From NCBI GenBank assembly GCA_033026295.1, contig CM065182.1, forward strand, positions 17,132,715 to 17,196,714: a stretch of 64,000 bases of DNA. The letters run 5' to 3'. Positions 49,201 through 59,584 of this stretch are shown here, piece after piece. The position numbers were made by a program, and so were the translations under genes. How positions within the stretch are numbered: position 1 is the stretch's first letter; each line of letters opens with the position of its first letter. Source of the stretch: Channa striata. Taxonomy: Eukaryota; Chordata; Actinopteri; Anabantiformes; Channidae. The notes beneath the pieces were generated by a model that was not told the DNA's origin, did no database searches, and saw only the letters and a program-made list of their open reading frames with translations.

Positions 49201-49862
49201 CACTGTGATAAATGTTGGTTATTGGCTCGGCCCCATGGAGCATTTAACTGGCGTCACCATTGAAGCTTAATGCTTGGCTCCTCTTTGACCTTGGTGGGGG
49301 GAATCCTGTCACATGCCTTTGCAGGCGGTGTAAATATCAATAGTAGCTCTCTCTTCGCTAATTTGCTTGAAAACCTCACATTTCAGCCAGCATTTCTCTA
49401 AGTACAATGTGCACAGGTGGTCTCGTGTATTCAGGATGAGTTTCTGTGGCTGCCTGGGCATATATCTTCAGCATTACGTCTCCCTAACGTTTGCTTTGGG
49501 CCAGCAGCACTGTCCCGAGTTGGAGCAGGATGCAGAGCACCTGAGTATTCCTCTCTGACCGACAAGAGCGAGCGCTTCCGTCTGTTTTTCTTTTCAAAGC
49601 TGCAGTATGTCAGGGCTGATTGGGAAAATGGTTGAGAATAAGTGGCCCTTGGGGTCATTTATAATATACCCAGTGACTAGACCCTAAGTAGTTGAAACAG
49701 ATGGGTTTATGCATCATCTTTTCCATTTTTGGAAAGAAACACAATAGACCCTAACATCTTACATTTTCTCATCTGTGAGGCTTATTGTTTTGTCTTCTCC
49801 AAATGCAGTCCTTTTGAATTTTGTCTTTTGTTTTCCCTCCCCTCTTTTTTTCTGAACTTTAG

Positions 49863-49916
49863 GTCCGCTCACAAAAAAACACGATGAGTCTACAATGAAC
49901 AGACCAAGGGATGAAG
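49863..49916 (+). CDS. nlgn2: Neuroligin-2 splice site A cassette exon (54 nt)
   Basis: A small in-frame exon too short to stand out as an open frame. It is bounded by a long pyrimidine tract with acceptor actttag and by donor GAAG|GTATTT. Joined in phase it completes G173 and encodes PLTKKHDESTMNRPRDE (residues 174-190), plus the first base of D191. This aligns with the insert seen in mammalian NLGN2 at alternative splice site A (PLTKKRDEATLNPPDT), the basis for the assignment. The insert lies on the surface of the cholinesterase-like domain and in the family tunes partner binding. Length is 18 codons, so skipping gives TEDDIRD with the frame kept, as in neuroligin forms without the insert. 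The donor is weaker than those of the flanking exons (GTATTT against GTGAGT and GTAAGC), consistent with regulated inclusion. Confidence 0.92.
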
Positions 49917-49926
49917 GTATTTTAAT

Positions 49927-49932
49927 TGCATG
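49927..49932 (+). promoter_or_regulatory. TGCATG intronic splicing element (Rbfox-type)
   Basis: UGCAUG is the binding site of Rbfox proteins, which promote inclusion of an exon when bound in the downstream intron. This copy begins 10 bases after the exon 3 boundary and is followed by a U-rich stretch. Position and motif are read directly; the regulatory role is inferred from the established positional rule for Rbfox. Confidence 0.55.
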
Positions 49933-51854
49933 TTTTTTTTTCCTATCTGCTCCAATTTTCAAACTCCACGGGGAATGCTGTGTTTGTATCCGTGTTAATG
50001 ATTGCCTTAGACTTATCACTCTATGTGCGCATCGCATTGATCTTTGTTAACAGCTTTTATTACTGCATAAATCTGTCATTCCTTCTCACACACACGCTTT
50101 CAGATAAAATACTAAGAGAGTATAATACTACTAAGAGCTCCAGTACATGCAAAGTACTTTTTCCTCACTGCACAGGGAGCTAATGTTGTATCTCTGCTGT
50201 CATGTGGTAGATCAAGCTCATGCTGGTGTTCTGACTATCCTGTGTGATCGATAACTGAACACATTAAAATGCATTTTTCACCTGGCTTTTTATTCTTTTA
50301 CTAAAGTCTTTAAGAAACAGTCTAATAAAGTTTTGTCCTTTACAAAGTTATTGGACTTTGTCCCTTAAAGTAGTGAAAAGTGGAGGGTTTCTGCACAGAT
50401 CTGCTATGTTTTGAGGTTCTACTATAAACTGATGAAGCTAAAATCTGCACAGACATCACGTGCATCTGTTTCTGTACACATGCTCAGGTTTACTCTATAT
50501 CACACAGCATTATGCATGCATAGAGTGCATTATGTCTTCATCTGTGCGTGTGTCTGCATTTGAGCAAAGGCTTGTGCAAAATCTACACCTCTTCTCATGT
50601 GCTCTAATTTGTTGTTGTTGTTTTTTTTTTTAATTTTGCATTTTGGACTTTGTGCTATTTAGGTACGGGATTCTCTCTCCCTTGCATCCCTAATTGCTAT
50701 GGTTTAAATAGAGACAGATGTAGCTAATCCAATTGTGCGGTGTCTTAACAGTGAAAACAGACGGAAGGATTCACGCAGGATTGCCAATGGGAGGAGCAGC
50801 AATGATAGAATAGAGATGAAAGAAAAAGGAAAAGCTGAGCACTGCAGGAGCACATGGGAGGGCAACGGGGGAAAGACAGGGAAAAAAGAAGTCATAATGA
50901 AGACAAGTGCATGATGAAATGACATTTATTGAGCTTTGGAAGTGAGAGAGATGTAGAGAAACAGACAGTGAGAGGGTGGATGAGTAGGAGACTGGTAGAG
51001 CTTGACATTTATGCTGACATCTGATGGAGTTTGACAGGATCAGGAGTGCTGGGGTAGGGCTGAGTTCCTCTCTTAATTGCTCACATTTGGATTGGACACA
51101 GGTTTGGATTGGACACTGCAAAAAGAAAAATACCGTTTTTTAGCGTCTTATTTTTGCTGGAAGCTACATCGCTCGGGTGTGTGTTTAAGTGCCAAATATA
51201 TTCAAATGCTGACTCAGGCTCAAACGTTTACGCCCAAATCAGATGAGGTTTCCATAAGACAGTGAATAAGAGACAAGCAGGAGAATTCAAAAGGAAAAGG
51301 ATGGTGGTTTCTTTTGGGTGGAGGCGAGGAAGGAAAGTGGATATTAAGGAAGATCGGGTTAGGATTGAATAATGTGCTAGTGCTTTAGAGGCAGGCAGGT
51401 GAGACAGCAAGTTTCTCGTTGGCCTTGTAGGCCCTAGATGAGTTAAACACGTTCACACTTCAAGCCTGCAACCCCCCAATCACCTTTGATAACCACCTTA
51501 AATTATAGTACCACAATAACGCACATCCAATTCTGCCTCCATTTGTTCATGTGTATTTATTAAACTTGGCTGCACAACAGTGGATCTTTAGAATACTCCT
51601 CAGTTTGCCAGACAAATGTCTGTGTTCTCACCAAAATTCTTATACCATGCATCTTATTTATATAAGCTGGACAAATGGTTATTTAAGATCATCTGATGAA
51701 AGTCTAAAGCCCAAAATGTTAGAATACAGTGACAAGAGATAGTGGGGAAAAAGTTTTTTCTTATACACCACTAAGGCCTTTTCCTATCAACCTTTCATTA
51801 AGGCATTGTGGGTATGCATGAGTTTTTTATCTTTTATTCCATAATGAATGGATT

Positions 51855-51891
51855 TTTTTCTTTCCATCTTTCTCTTTTTTCTTTTTTGCAG
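51855..51891 (+). other. Strong orphan 3' splice acceptor
   Basis: A near-continuous pyrimidine tract ends in ttttttgcag at 51891. No consensus donor follows at exon-like distance, and the frame from exon 3 meets TGA at 51960-51962. It is probably a decoy, but use as a rare poison or terminal exon cannot be excluded. Confidence 0.4.
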
Positions 51892-52309
51892 CCTCCCAAC
51901 CTTTATTAGGCTTAGCAAATACCTCTGTTTTAGTTTTTTTAACCGACTTTCTATTATTCTGAATTATTAGGAAAATGTCTATTCACTTTGTCTTTTATTC
52001 ACAACATTAGAAAAATCTCTTATGCTTTGTTATCCACTTCATACAGCAATGACCTTGATAATGTGAAACTATATGGTTACACTGTATTTTCAAGGGAAAA
52101 CAGCCTCAATGCATTCTGAGTGGCTTGTGCACCATAGCAACATCACAGTATTTGTTAAATGCTACAAATTACAAGTTCAAGCACAAATTTGACCAGATGA
52201 CTGACCAAAAAAACGTCAGTATGGGAAAATACATTCAACATTGTCCAATAAAGGCACAATCTGTGATCTAAATGTAAACACCGCTTGAACCCCTGTTTGC
52301 CCAAAGACA

Positions 52310-52370
52310 GCTCGAATCAGCTCCAGCACCACCCTTAACAGGATAAGCGGTTACGGTAATGGATGGATGA
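52310..52370 (+). repeat. Non-LTR retroposon 3'-end relic
   Basis: The segment 'cagctccagcaccacccttaacaggataagcggttacggtaatggatggatg' (here split as 'cagctccagcaccaccctta' and 'gataagcggttacggtaatg' plus a GATG repeat) has the wording typical of 3' tails of abundant vertebrate and fish non-LTR elements. Only the tail is present. Confidence 0.6.
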
Positions 52371-52439
52371 TGTCACTTGAGTCAGCGTCGATAGGGCCGG
52401 AAGAGCACATGTTTTAAAATGACCACTCACAAGAAGTTT

Positions 52440-52565
52440 AGAGTAGTTACTACAATCATATAGCTCACTCCTCGTCTTCCTTTAAAGACATTTTAGCATG
52501 TATCATGGAGGAGCTGGGCGCCAACCAGCAACCCCGGGATTGGTGGATGAGTGGCCCATAGCCTG
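52440..52565 (-). repeat. SINE head and body fragment, minus strand
   Basis: On the minus strand this reads 'ccccggggttgctggttgg'-type head sequence, then 'gctcctccatgatacatgct' and 'aaaatgtctttaaaggaaga'. That follows the order of the teleost tRNA-derived SINE also present at 41003-41213. It is diverged and lacks a clear tail. Confidence 0.5.
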
Positions 52566-53764
52566 TGAAGCAATTTTGGCATAATGGCATAAAGTGCTTT
52601 CCTACTGCTTCCACGTAGTTACACGACTCCCACCGGCCTAGAAAGCAGTTTTCTTAGGGCCAATCAATCGGAGAAGGAGTTGTGGCAAAATTTTTCTGAG
52701 CACCATCAGAAATCAATCTATTCGGTCGGTCCTGTCCCATTTGCAAAATCTAGTGTAGAAAAGAGGTGCAGAATTACTGTGTTTTATTTTATCCCCATTC
52801 ATGTATGTTGGGAGTCGAGAGACATGGCTGAAGGAGGACAAGGAGGCTCTTTCTCAGGCTCGATGAAGAGAAAAAGTGCTGGTGCAGTACTATTTATGGT
52901 TTTCTTACAAGGTAACAGCAACAAGGAAAATAAAGAGAAAAAAATACTAATTACTTGTATGAGGAATCAGGAAACATTTTCTATTGAAATAAAAACTATA
53001 CGAAATAATCATTGAGAATACGTGGACTGATTTTTTAACAGATCTTTCATATGTGACCATTAGGTGTCTGTAAGTAGTCTTTGTAAACACAGCACTAATA
53101 ATCATTTCACAGGAAAAAACTATTTTTTGCAGCTTTAAAATGGCAGCTACATGTCATTGATCTGAGGATTTAATACGAGGTATGAGTGTGGCTGACGACG
53201 GCCTGCTGATGTCACTCCTCTGTACTGTCCTGGTAATGCCTGGATAATTGAACTTATTTACATATCCTCTGGGAAATCAGCCGAGCTTCAGAACACCAGA
53301 GAAGAGGAGGAAAAAAGAGCAGCACGTCAGAGTGTGCGGCTGAAAATGTGTATTTTTAGCCTGTCTGCTTGTGTCATACGTGCGATCCATAAAACATGCC
53401 TGCATGTGTGAAACCATATGTGCTATTTTGCTGTGTTCACTTGCGTGTAAGTGTGTGCGCTGACTTGTGAGTGGCACACCCAAGTGCATGTGTAACCTGA
53501 GATTCAGGTGGTGATGCAGGCGGGTGTGCAAATACGTGAGTAGAATTTGTTACCACGGCAACAGGCATTCAGTGAGTCGGTGCAATGGAATGGCTGGTGC
53601 AGTTCTATTAGTGAGAAGCAGTTACCATAGCGACTCAACATCGCAGCTGCCTCTGCAAGACTTTGTGTGTGTGTCTGTGTGAATACGGTGTGAATCCTGT
53701 GTGAATTTGAGTGTTCATTAGTGTACTGCTCTATGTATGACTTGCTCTGTACCATTTTCGTTTA

Positions 53765-53920
53765 TTTCATCCTTACTTTTCCTTTTTCCTCTTTTGCTTC
53801 AGTCTCTATAACCCTTTAAGTTCTCTCAAGCTGTCCTATTTCCATCTCTTTCCTCACTCTGTCTCAGCTCTCTTTATCGCTCATTCTCTCCTCCTATCTC
53901 TCTGTCTCCTCCATCTCTGA
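53765..53920. repeat. CT-rich low-complexity tract
   Basis: About 150 bases dominated by C and T, including a pyrimidine run ending in tgcttcag at about 53802 that mimics a 3' splice site. The sequence after that AG has an early stop in the phase required by exon 3, so it is not called an exon. Confidence 0.7.
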
Positions 53921-54299
53921 GTGCTGGAGCTCATAAGGGTAAACAGATGCTATGGCTGTTATTTATGTTTCCACTTGGTCTGGCTTTCATACAAATTATC
54001 CACAGGCCCTGCACAGTGCAGACGCTCTGCCTAACTGGGCTGCACTGGCAGCTCTCTCAGCTTTATCCACAGACACTCAGACCATACCACAGATGCTGTT
54101 GAGAGGGGGCATGCTTTTGTGTAGTGTGGGGAGGGGGGCAGCACACAGGCTGACAGAATGAACCATAGCAACACACTGATGGGCATAAAGACACCAATAA
54201 CAGCGAGGGCATCAGATCTGGCTGCACCATTTGCTCCACACATGGAGGGGAATAATGTTTTGGGAAGGTACCATTGCACAGCACAGGGGAAACACAAAA

Positions 54300-54338
54300 C
54301 TACATCCCCCTGGGATTAATAAAGTTCTTTGAATCTTA
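54300..54338 (+). repeat. Retroposon 3'-end relic with AATAAAG
   Basis: The segment 'ccctgggattaataaagttc' followed by 'tttgaatctta' matches the form of a common fish LINE/SINE 3' end, a 'gggataataaag' core followed by a short repeat-like tail. Confidence 0.5.
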
Positions 54339-54643
54339 AGCCCAGTGAGCAGATGTAAAAAAATCATTGCTACCAACATAAAGGCTGTCTACTGAAAATG
54401 TTATATACTTAATATCTTCATCATCTTTTTCTGAAAAATCACTGATTGTAAGAGATTAGAAAATGCTTCATAGCAATTGTTTTACTGCTGCATCTGTAGA
54501 TATCTAGTGTTGCCAGATAAGCCTAGGTTGACACCTGTTGATCTGGGACAATCAAACTCAACAGGAACTCGACAACCTGGAATTTGACAAACCGTAAATA
54601 AACATGAAAATAATGAACACTCTTCTTTGTCTGTGTTGTGCAG

Positions 54644-54793
54644 ATATCCGGGATCGTCGTAAGAAGCCGGTCATGCTGTTCATCCATGGAGGCTCCTATA
54701 TGGAGGGCTCAGGGAACATGTTTGATGGTAGCGTCCTTGCCGCCTATGGAAATGTCATTGTCGTCACCATGAACTATCGGCTCGGTGTGCTCG
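54644..54793 (+). CDS. nlgn2: Neuroligin-2, HGGSYMEG exon (residues 192-240)
   Basis: The third coding exon, 150 nt, between acceptor gtgttgtgcag and donor CTCG|GTAAGC. It completes D191 and reads IRDRRKKPVMLFIHGGSYME, then GSGNM, FDGSVLAAYGNVIV and VTMNYRLGVL, ending after the first base of the next glycine codon. HGGSYMEG is the segment corresponding to the oxyanion-hole loop of cholinesterases. In neuroligins the fold serves adhesion, and the catalytic serine, whose exon lies beyond this window, is replaced. FDGSVLAAYGNVIV matches NLGN2; NLGN3/4 have IDGSILASYGNVIV and NLGN1 has YDGSVLASYGNVIV. Phase 1 at both ends matches exons 2 and 3. The family sequence continues FLSTGDQAAKGNYG in the next exon, which is not in the window, so the gene is truncated by the window edge. 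Confidence 0.96.
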
Positions 54794-55650
54794 GTAAGCA
54801 TGGTGTGCCACACATGTTCAAGTACGTTCAGTATTAATCACTGATCCACACGGTGAATCAACACCGGCTTTTTAGGAGGTTGTTTAGGGCAGGTAATAAG
54901 TGGGTCTGATGTTTAGCACAGGTCGATGATTTAGTCAAGTTTCTCCAGGCTGCTACATCTGTATGTTTGTCTCCGACATTAGTGCAAAAGTAAAAGGTTG
55001 CCTTCTAAATTTATCCCAGCTTCCAAGGTAATTTCATACGATTGTAAAGAGTCTGAGAGTTAGGCCCAATCCCGATTCTCCCAAATTCTGTTATGTTAGA
55101 TTTTACAATAACCAGCAAGCAAAAAGTCCAATCTAAACCTGGTATTATTAGGTTTAGGGTCGAGGAGAAAAAGTCTGAACGTTTTACTGGATAATACAGA
55201 CTTCACTACGCTGTTCTTTGTTACTGGTCTTGGACTTGGAAATGTGAACTGTATTTATAGTAACAGCATTTGTGCAAACTATTGTGAAGTGTTTTTATTC
55301 GTGAAATCATGTGCAGAGAAGTGTAGTTAATCTTTTCGGTTACTAAAGTTACTCAGACTTTACTGACACCATTATGGTCATTAAATGTGATTTTATTTTA
55401 CAGCATGGATTTTGTAATAAAGCACAAACAGGTGAATTTAATGTGTTCACTTAGCCTGGAAATTACATTTTTTGATGAAATAATTGTTGTATTATTATGC
55501 ACTTTTATAGAAAAATCTGACTTCGGAGACACCACTGATGCACTAAAATGTCTGTGTGTTGCTTTTGGTGTATTTTTGGATTAAGGGGTATTCTGTTTGT
55601 CCATTCTGTTGAAGCTTTGCTGTGCTTGCATGGCCTGTGAGTGTCGGCTG

Positions 55651-55653
<3 letters not shown>

Positions 55654-55686
<33 letters not shown>
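55654..55686. repeat. (TG)16 microsatellite
   Basis: Uninterrupted TG dinucleotide run of 33 bases in intron 4. Confidence 0.95.
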
Positions 55687-55689
<3 letters not shown>

Positions 55690-56502
55690 CCCAGCCCTTG
55701 TGCTGCTGGATATCAGCAGAGTCAAGTATTTACATTCAGCATCATCTTTTATAGGTATTTGCACACAGGCTCTTTGTGTCAGTTATTGTGGTTGCCAGGT
55801 TTGGAAATCAGATCTTGTTTATAGCATCGCGCCTGTTTCAACATATCAGAATAATGAAAAACAGAGAAATTGGAGTAGTTTAGGATACCATCCAAGAGTT
55901 GCAGCGAGTATTAGTGGAGGGTAACATGATCCAGACTGTTATTGACAGTGCCAATGGAAAGGCACAGGGACAAGGACAAACAGAGAGTTAGTGAAATGAG
56001 GACCTGGACCTGCAGTGTTATCCAGCTCGATTTCAGCTCGTTATGGGGTCTTTTTCACAGCTGTCAGACAAATCGTGACCATTAACAGGTTGAGTGTGAA
56101 ATTTAGTGTCCAAATTGAAATCAGGCTGGTATTAAATTACACGCTGATCCAAACGGTCTTTGGTGGTGTCTTTGTTTGCTTATTTTTCCTACTAGACGTG
56201 CCTGACCTTATTTCCAGACCTGCCCAATTTACACCGACACTGTTGCCACGATTCACGTTGAGATGTTGGAAGAAGTGCTCTCACGCATTGCATGGTGGAT
56301 TTATTATCCTGAAACTCCATACACAGTCATTAAACTACACACACAGAGGTGGAGAGAGACCCTGCTGGGTGATTATGAGGAATGACGCAGTGTCCTCAAT
56401 TCCTTTAACATTGCTGAAAATTTCGGTAGGTGGGCGAACGTGTGCTTGCTCTCTCACTCTCAGATATGCTTTAAATAGGTTACTGTACTAAGGCGATTAT
56501 TC

Positions 56503-56522
56503 GTGTGTGTGTGTGTGTGTGT
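56503..56522. repeat. (GT)10 microsatellite
   Basis: Uninterrupted GT dinucleotide run in intron 4. Confidence 0.95.
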
Positions 56523-57337
56523 TTGCAAGTTTGGGTACCACCATAGGCATGCATGTTTTTCAGAGTGCTCCCCTAATATCTGCTTGTGCACATGACAGTG
56601 TAAGTGCGCTACACGGTTGCGTGCCGTTCATAAAATGTATGTATAAATAATGCACTATCCATCTGAATGTTTAATACTGCCCCACTCTGACACTGTGCAT
56701 TTGATTCAAACTACGAAACACAAGCGTAACATATTTAAATAGTTTTATGGTCTGATCTTTAGCATTATCCCGTACTTACACACACAAGAGCTTACACATG
56801 CCAACCTCATTTCATACAACGCCTGCGCCTTTAATAGAGTAATAGGGAGTCAGGAAAAGGGGAAGAAGAGAGCGGGGAATAGAGACAGATGAGCAAGGGA
56901 GAAGCATAGAGAGACAGTGAGGGAAAAGGAAACCGTTGGGGGGGCTATGGTGGGAGAGATGGGAACAGTCTAAAAATAAACCATCAAATGCTTTTTTAAA
57001 TCTGCAGTGATGCAAAGGATTCATTCAAATAAATGCTCCTGCAGTGTGACCACAGGACACTTGCACACGGTTTACTGCCTCGTGCATTAATTCCAGTACG
57101 ACACAAACACGTTTTGTCCTTCCATAAGCACATGGTCCCTGGAATATCCTTATTAATTTATGATATGCCCTGTTGTGAAATAAAATGGGTGAATGAGGAG
57201 AAAATGTCTGCTGCACCGACCCGGTTCAGAGGTTTAGTGACAGTTGAGATCTCAGATCACTACTCGGCTCACCTTCTCCTACCTTCCTCCTGCCCCAGGC
57301 CCAGAGAGCCTTCTTATTTGTGTTGCATAGCCATCTG

Positions 57338-57368
57338 TTCAGACTAATTAACTAATTAACTAATTAAT
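57338..57368. repeat. (CTAATTAA)n short tandem repeat
   Basis: Three to four copies of an eight-base unit 'ctaattaa', each containing the TAATTA homeodomain-type core. It may be a simple repeat only. Confidence 0.85.
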
Positions 57369-57501
57369 GAACTCTGGGGAAAAGCCCACCATCGTGGGCT
57401 GCGAAAGTAAGAACATTTTTTACCTCAGGAAGAGAGATGAAATGCTTCTTCTGGAAACATTTCTCCACACTTTCTAACCTTTCAGGTTTTTACTTTTAAG
57501 A

Positions 57502-57561
57502 GCAACCTACGTCAGCTTTATTCTTCAGTTAAAGCTGAAGAATAAAGCTGACGTAGGTTGC
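57502..57561. repeat. Perfect 27-bp stem hairpin, 6-nt loop
   Basis: Bases 57502-57528 are exactly complementary to 57535-57561 with loop ttaaag. This is the longest perfect hairpin noticed in the window. It is too regular for a typical microRNA precursor, whose stem has bulges and is longer, and it has no transposon signature beyond symmetry. A recent template-switch inversion or a small palindromic insertion is possible. Confidence 0.92.
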
Positions 57562-59281
57562 ATTTTATATCGCATCATGCATATGTTTTGTATCTAAGAT
57601 ATAACGGGTACAGCATAATGTAATTTGGATGTAGGTGTTCTGCAAATTGGTTTGCAAATTGTTTTGTACATTGTGCCACAAAATCTTGATTTAATTTATG
57701 AGGAACATAATCAAAGCGGCTTTTTGTCAGTTTAAAATAAGTACAGACAAAAGAGATTATACACGCCACTTAAATTAATAAATTATGGATTTGATTTGAG
57801 AAAATGAATATTAACTTGTCAGTCTTTTGATTATTTATGTATTAAACCTTACAAAATAAAATACCTCTCACTTGATTTAACACTTTCATTTCAAAGTTAT
57901 TACTACCAATTACTCTGGTAAACTGGCAGCACTGACCTGCCCTGTGTATGTGAAAGCATTTTAGCATAAATCAAATCAAACAATGTCAGTCCATTCATAC
58001 ATACTACTCAGCTCAGTTAACTCTGGGAATCAGTTCAAACCGTGCAGTCCATTGTTCTCAGAAACATCCTTTTAAATATGACATAAACAGTATTTTTAGC
58101 CAGCACAGATTTTGCTGTCAATTAATTTCAGCCGGCTGCCTTCTCTCAACTCAGCCATCTCTAAATACAAATGAAATACACCTCCCACTCCCAGCACAGA
58201 GCTACAGTCCCACTCTGCAGGCAATCACCAACACTTCTTTTCCCCATACTTTTCCCATAGTGCACTGACTGTGATGACAGCACAGAAAAGTAAAATGTTT
58301 CAATGACATTCTGATTGTGGCTACATTCATGTGCAAATCAACATCTTGTTGGCAGTAAGCTTGTCAGGCTTACAAATTGAATAATATAAAATGAAATTAT
58401 GTTAAAAATAAAATTGAATTATCTGTTCCTTTTGCAGAAAAGACTTTAGGATGTTTACTTCTGGCCTTATGTCTTTGTGTGAGGCTGGAGGTTCTTTTCC
58501 TAAATATCAAGGGCAACGTCTCTCTTAAAATTGCCCATTGCGCTTTTAATGCATTACAGAATACGAGGGTGTATTGACCAAAACCGACACAGTTCAACTA
58601 GTAATACGATATAGGTAATTATCGCATCTAGTTATACTTGACAATCTACATCTTACGGTATGCAAAAATAAAATAAATATGTTTGTGGATAAACTTATCT
58701 CACAGTCCAAACACATCGGTAGAGAGAAAGTTGTGTTGCTCACTTGTACACATGAGGAAGTGGGGAGTTGAAAAAGAGGAGAGAGAATATGTGAAAAAAA
58801 TATTTCATATTGTAATATAGAGAGAGGTTTCAAAGTACTTGAGGTTTCCAATGATTCATGATCTCCAAAGTCCATCACAAATGAAACGAATTCACTTAAA
58901 ATTTTTGAAAAAAGTCAATTTTATGTCAAGTCATTACATATTTAAATTATCCCAATGTAAGTATAAACTATTCCACATAGTTTTGTCTGGACATTCTGGG
59001 CTTCCTCGCAAATAGTAACAGCAAATTCAGCATTTACTCCATGTAATGATCCACTTTGCCAAAATACGTGCCACCAAAACTAAATCATGTAGCCCACAGC
59101 TGAGCATTTCCATGGAAGCAGCAGAGCTTTGGGGCACAGCTGTGTAGAGGTTTTGCTTAGAGTGTCCGTCCAAAAACAAATGGACTCCACAAGTGAAGGT
59201 GATGTCTTTGTGGTTGACATTAACGTCCAACAACTTGTTAACCATCCCAAGGCTTGGCTTGATCGATATCCCCGATTCAAA

Positions 59282-59584
59282 GACAGTCCAAAATCACCCA
59301 CTATTCACTCACTTCCCTATATAATGTGCCTTAAATAGTTCACTCAATAGTGAGCTGTCAATTGACATTTCGGACACTTACTAACCGTTGTCACGTCACG
59401 TCATCACTAACAAGAGTTTGAGCCACGCAACAGTGATTTTCTAAATCAGGGAGCATTGTGTTGTGGGATGGTTAGCAGAACCTAGTGTGCTCTACAGTGG
59501 ATGGATTTACACACTCAATGTTCGGACACTACCGCAAATTAGCGAACACACAACAGTGAGTAGGGAATTCTTTTGGACACAGCC
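59282..59584. mobile_element. MITE-like element with terminal inverted repeats
   Basis: The left end (gacagtccaaaatcacccac, then attcactcacttccctat) and the right end (gtgagtagggaattctttt, then ggacacagcc) are imperfect inverted repeats bounding about 300 bases with no coding potential. The ends follow the 'ctgtcccaaaat...attttggacacag' form of abundant non-autonomous DNA elements in fish. The family was not determined. Confidence 0.55.

Larger units (their letters stand above)
44628..49862 (+). other. nlgn2: nlgn2 intron 2, 5.2 kb
   Basis: Runs from donor GTGAGT (44628) to acceptor ctgaactttag (49862), with a long pyrimidine tract before the acceptor. It contains a near-perfect palindrome at 44797-44828, a probable dispersed-repeat relic around 45.95-46.24 kb and CT-rich stretches near 46.55-46.65 kb. 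No other coding exon was recognised. Confidence 0.9.
49917..54643 (+). other. nlgn2: nlgn2 intron 3, 4.7 kb
   Basis: Runs from donor GTATTT to acceptor ttgtgcag before 54644. It contains the TGCATG element near its start, a second TGCATG at 50513-50518, a strong unused-looking acceptor at 51891, retroposon relics at about 52.3-52.57 and 54.3 kb, and a long CT-rich tract near 53.77-53.92 kb. No further coding exon was recognised. Confidence 0.9.

Noticed and set aside
53760..53830. Possible coding exon after the tgcttcag acceptor near 53802
   Set aside because: In the phase needed after exon 3 a stop appears within a few codons and no donor follows, so it is treated as a CT-rich decoy.
55597..55924. 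Open frames rich in Cys-Val repeats
   Set aside because: They are translations of the TG microsatellite at 55654-55686.
56015..56491. 158-codon plus-strand open frame in intron 4
   Set aside because: No homologue or domain recognised, ordinary amino acid composition for translated non-coding DNA, and no supporting splice or promoter signals.
57502..57561. MicroRNA precursor
   Set aside because: The stem is perfectly paired with a 6-base loop and no flanking lower stem. Typical animal precursors show mismatches and longer stems, and no known mature sequence was recognised.
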